Below, one piece after another: positions 1-6,033 of a stretch of DNA of 9,551 nucleotides. Origin of the DNA: Clostridiales bacterium (GTDB lineage: Bacteria; Bacillota_A; Clostridia; Saccharofermentanales; Saccharofermentanaceae); assembly GCA_017649745.1 (NCBI GenBank), contig JAGCGE010000335.1, positions 1 to 9,551 of the forward strand. Direction: 5' to 3'. Position numbers and translations under genes: made by a program. How positions within the stretch are numbered: the stretch's first letter is position 1; each line of letters starts with the position of its first letter. Below the pieces are notes generated by a model, which was not told where the DNA came from, ran no database searches, and worked only from the letters and a program-made list of their open reading frames with translations.

Positions 1-93
1 ATCCGCTTACTGCTGCTTCCTTCCGGACCTGACAGGGTTCACGGGATCTCATTGCACGAGACCCGATCCGACTGCAGATCAGGTGAGATGAAT
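1..93 (-). ncRNA. ffs: Signal recognition particle RNA, small bacterial type (3' end outside window)
   Basis: This RNA is the scaffold of the signal recognition particle, which binds Ffh and targets nascent membrane and secreted proteins to the membrane. Read on the minus strand, bases 37-11 give the hallmark apical hairpin of domain IV: CCTGTCAGGTCC, a GGAA tetraloop (bases 24-21), then GGAAGCAGCAG. Flanking it are the conserved CGTGCAATGAGATCC and GTAAGCGGAT strands. The promoter at 101-128 puts the 5' end near base 93, only about 70 nt before the tetraloop. This fits the short 4.5S-like form of about 100 nt and leaves no room for the Alu domain of the Bacillus-type long RNA. The window edge removes the last part of the 3' strand. 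The exact 5' end is inferred from the promoter. Confidence 0.92.
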
Positions 94-100
94 CTTTGGT

Positions 101-128
101 ATTATATCACATATATTAAGAATGCCAA
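101..128 (-). promoter_or_regulatory. Sigma-A promoter of the SRP RNA gene
   Basis: On the minus strand there is a -35 box TTGGCA (bases 128-123), a 16-nt spacer and a -10 box TATAAT (bases 106-101). The -10 is preceded by TGA, giving an extended TG-n -10. The predicted start is about base 93-94. The -35 lies 7 bp beyond the stop of the preceding gene, so the SRP RNA has its own strong promoter although it is co-oriented with that gene. No terminator is visible between them. Confidence 0.75.
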
Positions 129-134
129 ATAAGA

Positions 135-1376
135 TTAGTGGAGAGATTCCATGTAACTTGCAAGGAATGTTGCAAGATCAGTCGTGATCTCTACTGATCG
201 GTCATAAGACCCGCATTCAACGCTTATGCATACGACGATCGGCTCGTCTGCATCAATGATCGCGATATCCGTATAAGAGTCGAAAGCTTCGTTTCTTCCT
301 GCCATATGAAGTATCAGTGCCTCATCACCGAAAGCCGTTCTGTAGCCTGTCGGTATTTTCGAGCAGTAAAGGTCATTTATGAGACTCTGATATGTAACAG
401 GGTCATTCTTGTATGAGTAGTAGAGGTTCTCGCAGTACTTTGACAGATCATAGCATGATGATCTGGACGGACCCTGGATCGGGTTTCCGTTCCTGTCAGT
501 GTAGAGTACCGATTTCGAGTAATCAACGTAGGAGCTTATGGCATTGATCCTTCCTACCAGGCTTTCCTGACTCCCCATCTTGGCCATAAGGAGCGACAGG
601 GCCGTGTTGTCGTTATATGCAACAGCGTAGTAGGCGAGAGTCCTAAGGTAGAACTGCTTGCCAGGCTGATAGCAGTCTGCGATGTAGCTCGAATTACCAG
701 GAGCACTCTCATTAAATGTTGCGACCTGATAAGGATAGCAGACGCCTGTCTTACAAAGTGCGCAGTAATCAGTCACGATAGGCAGGGTGTATGAAGAAGC
801 AGGAACGATAGGATCGAGCTCGTCTACGCCCATGGTCTCGTTACTTTGGAGATTAACGTAATAGAAGCACACTCTCGCATCGTTGCAGTTCTCGTTGATA
901 TATTTCTCGAGAGATTCCTTAAGGTCATCGAGATACTGGTCTCTAATGTCGTGAGGAACAGACTGGAGAGGATGCTTGGTCTTAAAGTGTATATCCGTAG
1001 CAAGCTCCTCGAACTCGTCGACAGAGTTGTCCTGTGGTGTCGGCTCAGTCTCTTCTGTCGATTCCGTTGTAGGTTCAGTTGTTACGAAAGAAGGTGCAAG
1101 TTCCGTTGTTGTCTCCGACGTTGCTTCAGTCGTTGTCTCTGTCGGCTTTGGTGTAGGAGTAGGTGTAGGAGTAGGCTCCTTTGTCGTGGCTGTTGCTGCG
1201 CCGACGAGCTGAGGGAAGTCCTTACGATACTTGTCCTGCATGGATGCCATCTTGAGAACGAATAGAACTGCAGCCGTAATAAGGCATAAGCACACAATGG
1301 CGATTATGAGTCTTGTACGCCTTGTGTGCTTAACCTTAGAAGCTGTTTTAAGAAATGTCGGATTCGGATATTTCAT
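135..1376 (-). CDS. Membrane-anchored beta-lactamase-fold protein, probable pseudoenzyme
   Basis: A 413-residue protein. A basic N-terminus (KHTRRTR, 16-22) precedes one membrane helix at about 23-42, so the rest should lie outside the cell. Residues 66-115 are a Thr/Pro/Glu-rich linker of the kind that spans a cell wall. Residues 140-413 resemble the class A beta-lactamase/serine hydrolase fold. The three active-site boxes can be placed but are altered: PASSYTLPIV (192-201) has Thr197 where SxxK needs Lys, YNDN (254-257) has Asn255 where SDN needs Ser, and HMAG (357-360) stands where KTG is expected. Ser194 remains. The outer domain carries eleven cysteines, including C205-x-x-C208 and C213. 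The start ATG lies 7 bp after the fhs stop, and the SD AAGG overlaps that stop, so the gene is probably cotranscribed with fhs. The fold assignment rests on motif order and spacing only. A wall-associated binding or sensing role is inference, and no substrate is known. Confidence 0.88.
   Translation of the reverse strand: MKYPNPTFLKTASKVKHTRRTRLIIAIVCLCLITAAVLFVLKMASMQDKYRKDFPQLVGAATATTKEPTPTPTPTPKPTETTTEATSETTTELAPSFVTTEPTTESTEETEPTPQDNSVDEFEELATDIHFKTKHPLQSVPHDIRDQYLDDLKESLEKYINENCNDARVCFYYVNLQSNETMGVDELDPIVPASSYTLPIVTDYCALCKTGVCYPYQVATFNESAPGNSSYIADCYQPGKQFYLRTLAYYAVAYNDNTALSLLMAKMGSQESLVGRINAISSYVDYSKSVLYTDRNGNPIQGPSRSSCYDLSKYCENLYYSYKNDPVTYQSLINDLYCSKIPTGYRTAFGDEALILHMAGRNEAFDSYTDIAIIDADEPIVVCISVECGSYDRSVEITTDLATFLASYMESLH
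1150..1173. repeat. Two tandem copies of a 12-bp unit in the linker coding sequence
   Basis: GGTGTAGGAGTA occurs twice in direct succession on the plus strand (1150-1161 and 1162-1173) and encodes part of the Thr-Pro repeat of the extracellular linker on the minus strand. The unit is in frame (four codons), so gain or loss of a copy would only change linker length by four residues. Confidence 0.8.
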
Positions 1377-1383
1377 TTACACC

Positions 1384-3057
1384 TTAGAAAAGTCCGTGGA
1401 TAGTTCCGTCACCGTCAATGTCGATGTCCAGAGCAGCAGGATGCGGTGGAAGTCCAGGCATTGTTACGATAGCACCCGTAAGTACTACGAGGTAACCTGC
1501 GCCTGCGCTGAGCCATACGTCTCTTACTGTGAGAGTGAAGTCCTCAGGTCTTCCGAGTGCCTTTGCATTATCGGAAAGTGAGTACTGTGTCTTAGCTACG
1601 CAGATAGGGAGATTACCAAATCCGGAGTCTGTGAATTCCTTGATCTTGGCTGCTGCCTCAGGAAGGATATTAACGTCTTTAGCGCCATAGATGTTCTTGG
1701 CGAGCTTGTTGATCTTCTCTTCAACGCTGTCAGTTAGTTCGTACATGAACTTAGGCTGCTTCTCGATGTTCTTGTCGAGCTGAGCAAGTACTGCATCAGC
1801 GAGGTCGAGTCCGCCTTCGCCGCCCTTAGCGAAGATCTCAGCTGCCTCATAGAGAGCACCCTTCTCTTCACAGAGCTTCTTCATCATAGCGATCTCCTCA
1901 TCAGTATCTGTGAGGAACTTGTTTCCTGCTACTACGCAAGGAATGCCGAATGAAGTCATGTTTTCGATATGCTTAGCAAGGTTAGCGAAGCCTTCCTTAA
2001 CAGCCTCAACATTAGGTTCGTTGAGCTTGTCCTTAGGAATGCCTGCATTGTACTTAAGTGAACGGCATGTAGCTACGATAACTACTGCGTCTGGCCAGAT
2101 GCCAGCCTTACGGCACTTGATGTCGAGGAACTTCTCTGCACCAAGGTCAGCACCGAAACCAGCCTCAGTGATGAGGATGTCGGAGAGCTTAAGACCAGCC
2201 TTAGTAGCAATGACTGTGTTACATCCGTGTGAGATGTTAGCGAAAGGTCCGCCGTGAACGAATGCAGGGATGTGCTCGAGGCTCTGAACGAGGTTAGGGG
2301 AGATGGCATCCTTAAGAAGTGTTGCCATAGCGCCCTGTGCACCAAGGTCACCTGCTGTTACGAGACCGCCGTCTGTGTTGTAAGCTACAACGATCTTGGA
2401 GAGACGATCCTTAAGGTCTTCCATGTCAGTGCTCAGGCAGAGGATAGCCATTACTTCGGAAGCAGCTGTGATGGAGAATACTTCGTTTCTCTCAACGCCG
2501 CAAAGTCCGCCGCCTACGCCTACTGTAACCTTACGAAGGCTTCTGTCGTTCATATCAAGACATCTTTTCCAGATGATCCTGTCTTTGTCTATGTTAAGTT
2601 CATTACCTTGGAAAAGGTGGTTATCGAGCATTGCCGATAAGAGGTTATTTGCTGAAGTGATCGCGTGGAGGTCACCTGTGAAGTGAAGGTTGATATCTTC
2701 CATAGGAACGACCTGGGAATAGCCGCCGCCTGCTGCACCGCCCTTAACACCGAATACAGGTCCGAGGGATGGCTCACGTAATGCGAGCATTACTTTCTTG
2801 CCTTTCTTGCCGAGTGCCTGAGCAAGTCCGATACTTACAGTTGTCTTTCCTTCTCCTGCAGGAGTAGGGTTCATAGCTGTAACCAATACGAGTTTGCCGT
2901 CTTTGTTGTTCTTTCTCTTCTCGATACAGTCGATAGGGAACTTTGCCTTATACTTGCCGTAGAATTCCAATTCGTCTCTCTCGATGCCGATCTTCTCTGC
3001 GATCTGCTCGATCGGAAGCATCTTGGCTGAAGCGGCGATCTCAATATCACTTAACAT
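1384..3057 (-). CDS. fhs: Formate-tetrahydrofolate ligase
   Basis: This cytoplasmic enzyme joins formate to tetrahydrofolate with ATP, giving 10-formyl-THF for purine synthesis, formyl-Met and, in acetogens, the methyl branch of the Wood-Ljungdahl pathway. At 557 residues it has the usual full length. It carries the ATP-binding P-loop TPAGEGKTT (65-73) and the family signature [14 protein letters not shown] (94-107), followed by AAGGGYSQV and the [11 protein letters not shown] stretch. The start is taken at 3057 because GGGAGG lies 7 nt upstream. An in-frame ATG at 3078 would add seven residues but would put that SD inside the coding region. The gene heads a two-gene unit with the beta-lactamase-like gene. 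Next to it, on the other strand, lies the veg-ispE unit. No folate-pathway partner such as folD lies in the window, so it cannot be said whether this cell is an acetogen. Confidence 0.98.
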   Translation of the reverse strand: MLSDIEIAASAKMLPIEQIAEKIGIERDELEFYGKYKAKFPIDCIEKRKNNKDGKLVLVTAMNPTPAGEGKTTVSIGLAQALGKKGKKVMLALREPSLGPVFGVKGGAAGGGYSQVVPMEDINLHFTGDLHAITSANNLLSAMLDNHLFQGNELNIDKDRIIWKRCLDMNDRSLRKVTVGVGGGLCGVERNEVFSITAASEVMAILCLSTDMEDLKDRLSKIVVAYNTDGGLVTAGDLGAQGAMATLLKDAISPNLVQSLEHIPAFVHGGPFANISHGCNTVIATKAGLKLSDILITEAGFGADLGAEKFLDIKCRKAGIWPDAVVIVATCRSLKYNAGIPKDKLNEPNVEAVKEGFANLAKHIENMTSFGIPCVVAGNKFLTDTDEEIAMMKKLCEEKGALYEAAEIFAKGGEGGLDLADAVLAQLDKNIEKQPKFMYELTDSVEEKINKLAKNIYGAKDVNILPEAAAKIKEFTDSGFGNLPICVAKTQYSLSDNAKALGRPEDFTLTVRDVWLSAGAGYLVVLTGAIVTMPGLPPHPAALDIDIDGDGTIHGLF

Positions 3058-3064
3058 ATTTTTT

Positions 3065-3070
3065 CCTCCC
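3065..3070 (-). promoter_or_regulatory. Ribosome binding site fixing the fhs start
   Basis: GGGAGG on the minus strand, 7 nt before the ATG at 3057-3055. It argues for the 557-residue product over the longer reading from 3078. Confidence 0.85.
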
Positions 3071-3107
3071 GTACACACTTGAAATGCGCTAATAAACTAT
3101 CATAAAT

Positions 3108-3135
3108 ATTACAATAAGGTCTACCGCATATTCAA
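3108..3135 (-). promoter_or_regulatory. Candidate fhs promoter (weak match)
   Basis: On the minus strand, TTGAAT (3135-3130) and TGTAAT (3113-3108) are 16 nt apart and would give a leader of about 45 nt. Both hexamers match the sigma-A consensus only partly. This is the best pair I found by eye between fhs and the divergent veg promoter. No folate riboswitch-like structure is recognisable in the region. Confidence 0.35.
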
Positions 3136-3234
3136 GGCAAATTAGCATATAGAATGCTTACAATAGGGAAAAGGCGGATACCACTATATTTTGGGCAACT
3201 TGAGTAAATGACGTACTAGATATTGTGTTTTTCA

Positions 3235-3263
3235 TTGACATTTTATCAAATAAATGTTATGAT
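3235..3263 (+). promoter_or_regulatory. Strong sigma-A promoter of veg (and possibly ispE)
   Basis: TTGACA (3235-3240), a 17-nt spacer and TATGAT (3258-3263), with TGT before the -10 (extended -10) and T-rich DNA before the -35. Only one hexamer base departs from consensus. The predicted start is near 3270, leaving a leader of about 80 nt with a small GGCATGATGCC hairpin near 3288-3298. In Bacillus subtilis the veg promoter is known as one of the strongest sigma-A promoters, and this site fits that pattern. Confidence 0.88.
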
Positions 3264-3337
3264 TTTTCCGTAAATTCGTTTATGTGGCATGATGCCGTGA
3301 GGTGTGTGTGAACTAAGGGCAAGAAGCTTACTATTGT

Positions 3338-3342
3338 GGAGG
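3338..3342 (+). promoter_or_regulatory. Ribosome binding site fixing a TTG start for veg
   Basis: GGAGG sits 8 nt before TTG at 3351. The upstream in-frame GTG at 3336 overlaps this SD and has no SD of its own at proper spacing, so the TTG is the likelier start. Confidence 0.8.
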
Positions 3343-3350
3343 TAAAGGCT

Positions 3351-3623
3351 TTGATTATCAAATCTGAATTAGATAAATTTAAGGAATCTTTCAGCAAGTG
3401 CATGATCGGTAAGAAGGTAAGACTTACTTCTAATGGCGGCAGAAAGAGACTCATCGTTTACGAGGGAATCGTTGAAGGTTGTTATCCTAACGTTTTCTCT
3501 GTTAGATACACCAGAGGCGCAGACAAGGACGATGTCGTTTCCTACAGCTACATCGATGTACTGACCGGTAAGGTTCGTATCTATACACTTCAGGAAGAGA
3601 ACAAGTCAGAAGCTGCCAGCTGA
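3351..3623 (+). CDS. veg: Veg family protein
   Basis: A 90-residue soluble protein of the Veg family (DUF1021), found widely in Firmicutes. In Bacillus subtilis Veg has been linked to biofilm matrix gene control; its biochemical action is not settled. Recognisable here are the GKKVRLTSNGGRKR stretch (matching the GKRLTLKANGGRR type of B. subtilis), YPNVFSVRY, and VVSYSYIDVLTGKV (matching VSYSYADILTETV). Using the TTG start gives 19 residues before the conserved GKK motif, close to the Bacillus protein. Reading from GTG 3336 would add five residues. The gene lies directly upstream of ispE; in Bacillus the two are near neighbours as well. Its last five codons form the 5' arm of the hairpin at 3607-3644. 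Confidence 0.93.
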   Translation: MIIKSELDKFKESFSKCMIGKKVRLTSNGGRKRLIVYEGIVEGCYPNVFSVRYTRGADKDDVVSYSYIDVLTGKVRIYTLQEENKSEAAS

Positions 3624-3644
3624 TAAAGCGGCGCTTCTGTTTTT
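3607..3644 (+). terminator. Intrinsic-terminator-like hairpin between veg and ispE
   Basis: CAGAAGC (3607-3613) pairs perfectly with GCTTCTG (3633-3639). Inside it GCC (3615-3617) pairs with GGC (3630-3632) and GCT (3619-3621) with AGC (3627-3629), with single-base bulges at 3614 and 3618 and a GATAA loop. Five Ts follow at 3640-3644. The 5' arm is veg coding sequence, the veg stop TGA (3621-3623) sits at the top of the stem, and the T-run ends 5 nt before the ispE ATG. It should end part or all of the veg transcript, and may act as an attenuator for ispE. Confidence 0.82.
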
Positions 3645-3649
3645 AGATT

Positions 3650-4576
3650 ATGTCAGGAACTTACGGTATCTCTGCTACAGCTAAGATCAATCTATATTTG
3701 AGAGTATGCGGTACTTTGCCTAACGGCTACCATCGTCTCAATACACTCATGCACGAGATATCATTATCTGACGAAGTTCAGGTAACCGTCGATGATGACA
3801 GAGAGCACGAGATCGTTGCTGTCTGCAGAGGCGGTAAGCCGATCCCTAACAACAAGAATCTATGTTATAAGGCAGCTGTGAGATTTTTCTCTGCTCTTAA
3901 GAAGAGCAAAGGAGTCAAGAAGCTGCCTTATGTCGAGATAACGATCGACAAGATTATCCCGTCGGAGGCAGGTATCGGTGGCGGAAGCTCAGATGCAGCT
4001 GCAGTTATCCTCTCTCTTGCGGAACATTACGGTAATCCATTTACAATTGAAGAGCTTAATGAGATCGCTGCTCATACGGGCGCTGATACTCCTTTCTTCC
4101 TTTATGGCGGAGCCTGCGTATGCGAGGGCTTCGGTGAAGAGATAACAAGTATCGAGCCACTTACGGGACTTTCACTTCTTCTTATCAAGCCTAAGGACGG
4201 CGTATCTACTCCGTGGTGCTTCAGTAAGTACGATGATGACGTTGACGGAAGACCTACTTTTGACGAGAAGAGTTATGAGCTCTTTAAGAAAGCTCTTTAT
4301 GAGGCAGATAAGCCTTTAGAAGTTATCAAGAATAACAAGGAACTCCTCGTTAACGATCTTTCCAAGTATGCAGAAGAGAAGCTTCCTCAGATCAAGGAAG
4401 CACGCGAGAAACTCGATCAGCTTGGTGCAGAGTTCGCGTCCATGAGCGGATCCGGAAGCTGCGTTTTCGGTATTTTCGAGGATGAAGCAAAAAGAGACCT
4501 TGCTTATGACAAGATCTCTTCTGATAGTGATTTTATGAAGAAAGGTTTCACATTATTCAAGTGTGAGACACTTTAA
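3650..4576 (+). CDS. ispE: 4-diphosphocytidyl-2-C-methyl-D-erythritol kinase
   Basis: IspE phosphorylates CDP-methylerythritol with ATP, the fourth step of the non-mevalonate (MEP) isoprenoid pathway in the cytoplasm. The 308-residue product is near the family's usual 280-300. It belongs to the GHMP kinases: the N-terminal AKINLYLRV with Lys12 and Asn14, NGYHRL (25-30), the ATP-binding loop GIGGGSSDAAA (108-118), GADTPFF with the likely catalytic Asp146, and the C-terminal MSGSGSCVFG (265-274). The ATG at 3650 fits the family N-terminus, but no Shine-Dalgarno sequence precedes it: the upstream bases are the T-run of the hairpin at 3607-3644. The stop lies 26 nt plus 927 nt downstream of veg and overlaps the stop of the convergent GNAT gene. 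Expression probably depends on read-through from veg; no separate promoter is apparent. Confidence 0.97.
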   Translation: MSGTYGISATAKINLYLRVCGTLPNGYHRLNTLMHEISLSDEVQVTVDDDREHEIVAVCRGGKPIPNNKNLCYKAAVRFFSALKKSKGVKKLPYVEITIDKIIPSEAGIGGGSSDAAAVILSLAEHYGNPFTIEELNEIAAHTGADTPFFLYGGACVCEGFGEEITSIEPLTGLSLLLIKPKDGVSTPWCFSKYDDDVDGRPTFDEKSYELFKKALYEADKPLEVIKNNKELLVNDLSKYAEEKLPQIKEAREKLDQLGAEFASMSGSGSCVFGIFEDEAKRDLAYDKISSDSDFMKKGFTLFKCETL

Positions 4577-5100
4577 AGGTCATAACTGAAAAGACCTCTG
4601 CTGTATCCTCTCTTGTTTTCGCTGTCCACCAGGACAAAACCTCTGTTCTTATAGAATTCCACACGAATCTTATTGCTCGTAGCGGTATGAAGAAGTGCTT
4701 TCTGTGCACCTCTTTCCACGCCGAATGAGAATGCAGTATCGAGTAAATCCTTGCCTAGTCCCGTACCGCGCAGGCTGTCGAGGACTGCGAAACGCGATAT
4801 GTAGAGGATCTTATCCACACCCTCCAAGCACTCGTGTGTCTTAGGTGAGAAATCAAAGTGATTTATATCTTCTCTAATCTGAAGAGTGATAGTACCGACT
4901 GGCATGTTGTACTCGTCGAAATAACACAGACAGGTGTGAGTTTTGAGCTTCAAAACAAGATCTTCGACGCGCTCATGCATCGAGTCGAGGATCGAAGGAT
5001 CGATTCCCGAATCGTAGCTGTAAGTGATCATCGAAGACTTGATGAGTTCAGACAGAAGTGGCGCGTCTTCGCGCTTAGCTTGTCTAAGTGTATATGCCAT
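4573..5100 (-). CDS. GNAT-family N-acetyltransferase at the end of the arg operon
   Basis: A 175-residue single-domain GNAT protein, predicted to move an acetyl group from acetyl-CoA to an amine. Motif A is ISRFAVLDSLRGTGLGKDLLD (101-121, in which R111-G-T-G-L-G116 binds the CoA pyrophosphate). FYKNRGF (149-155) is the usual motif B segment. The beta-strand MPVGTITLQ (66-74) precedes it. The ATG shares its A with the argF stop (TAATG), and no SD is visible, so it is probably translated by ribosomes that finish argF. This ties the protein to arginine metabolism by context. N-acetylglutamate synthase is one option, since no argJ or argA is in the cluster; a protein or small-molecule acetyltransferase is equally possible. 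The sequence itself does not point to a substrate. Its stop overlaps that of ispE on the other strand. Confidence 0.92.
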   Translation of the reverse strand: MAYTLRQAKREDAPLLSELIKSSMITYSYDSGIDPSILDSMHERVEDLVLKLKTHTCLCYFDEYNMPVGTITLQIREDINHFDFSPKTHECLEGVDKILYISRFAVLDSLRGTGLGKDLLDTAFSFGVERGAQKALLHTATSNKIRVEFYKNRGFVLVDSENKRGYSRGLFSYDL

Positions 5101-6023
5101 TATTTTGTGAAGCAGTTTACAAGGATAGCCTTGTGAGCATGGAGTCTGTTCTCAGCCTCATCGAAAACAACACTCTGTGGACCATCGATAACTTCTTCAG
5201 TTACTTCGTAACCTCTGTAAGCAGGGAGGCAGTGCATGAAGATAGCATCCTTGTGAGCTACGCCCATGAGCTTGCTGTTAACCTGATAATCCTTGAAGAT
5301 CTCGACTCTCTTAGCCTTCTCTTCTTCCTGACCCATGGATGTCCATGTATCAGCGTAGATAACGTCAGCGCCGTCGCAAGCCTCGAACGGATCTTCTGTC
5401 ATGAGGATCTTGGATCCTGTAACTGCCGCATCCTTGAGAGCCTGATCAACATACTTCTGGCCAGCTGTGTAACCCTTAGGAGAAGCACAGGAGATGTCCA
5501 TTCCTGCCTTCGCGCAAGCCTGGAGAAGTGAAGCTGTTACGTTATTTCCGTCACCTACATAAGCGAGCTTAAGACCCTTGAGGCCGCCCTTGTGCTCCTT
5601 GATAGTAAGGAGATCTGCGAGAGCCTGTGTAGGGTGCTGATCGTCTGAAAGACCATTGATTACAGGGATAGATCCGTACTTAGCAAGATCTACGATATCC
5701 TGATGAGCGAATGTTCTGATCATGATACCGTCAACCATTCCGGAAAGCACCTTAGCTGTATCATGGATAGTCTCACCACGGCCGATCTGGATGTCATCGT
5801 TACTGAGGAACAATGCCTGTCCGCCGAGCTGGTACATACCAACCTCGAAAGAAACACGTGTTCTTGTGGAAGACTTTGTAAAGATCATAGCGAGAGACTT
5901 ACCCTCAAGAATGTGGTGCTTAACGCCGGCCTTAGTCTTCTTCTTCATATCTTCTGCGATCTCGAGAAGGTACTTAAGATCGTCGAAACTTACGTCTTCA
6001 TGAAAATCTATATAATGCTTCAT
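5100..6023 (-). CDS. argF: Ornithine carbamoyltransferase
   Basis: ArgF joins ornithine and carbamoyl phosphate to make citrulline in the cytoplasm. At 307 residues it has the usual length. The carbamoyl-phosphate motif SSTRTR is at 51-56 and HPTQ at 130-133. The ornithine loop DTWTSMG is at 225-231, and HCLPAYRG, with the active-site Cys, is at 264-271. The SMG loop and HCLP motif separate it from aspartate carbamoyltransferase. The start is set at ATG 6023, 10 nt after the argD stop, with GGAAAGTGAG upstream. A longer in-frame reading from 6152 would overlap argD by more than 100 bases and adds 43 residues that look like argD out of frame. A catabolic role cannot be ruled out from sequence alone, but the biosynthetic operon favours synthesis. 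Confidence 0.97.
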   Translation of the reverse strand: MKHYIDFHEDVSFDDLKYLLEIAEDMKKKTKAGVKHHILEGKSLAMIFTKSSTRTRVSFEVGMYQLGGQALFLSNDDIQIGRGETIHDTAKVLSGMVDGIMIRTFAHQDIVDLAKYGSIPVINGLSDDQHPTQALADLLTIKEHKGGLKGLKLAYVGDGNNVTASLLQACAKAGMDISCASPKGYTAGQKYVDQALKDAAVTGSKILMTEDPFEACDGADVIYADTWTSMGQEEEKAKRVEIFKDYQVNSKLMGVAHKDAIFMHCLPAYRGYEVTEEVIDGPQSVVFDEAENRLHAHKAILVNCFTK

Positions 6024-6033
6024 TGTCTTTATC

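Noticed and set aside
744..752. A KTG tripeptide (residues 209-211) in the beta-lactamase-like protein
   Set aside because: It falls about 12 residues after the SxxK position. The KTG box of the fold should lie near the C-terminal strands, about residues 355-362, where MAG is found.
846..1265. 139-codon plus-strand frame rich in Arg, Cys and Leu
   Set aside because: It is antisense to the Thr/Pro-rich linker of the minus-strand gene, and its odd composition simply mirrors that repeat.
3058..3234. Riboswitch upstream of fhs
   Set aside because: No tetrahydrofolate or other riboswitch core could be recognised on the minus strand; only a 5-bp AGCAT/ATGCT hairpin was seen.
5722..6003. Plus-strand frames opposite argF and argD
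   Set aside because: Several overlapping frames occur opposite strong coding regions, without SD, conserved motifs or promoter signals.
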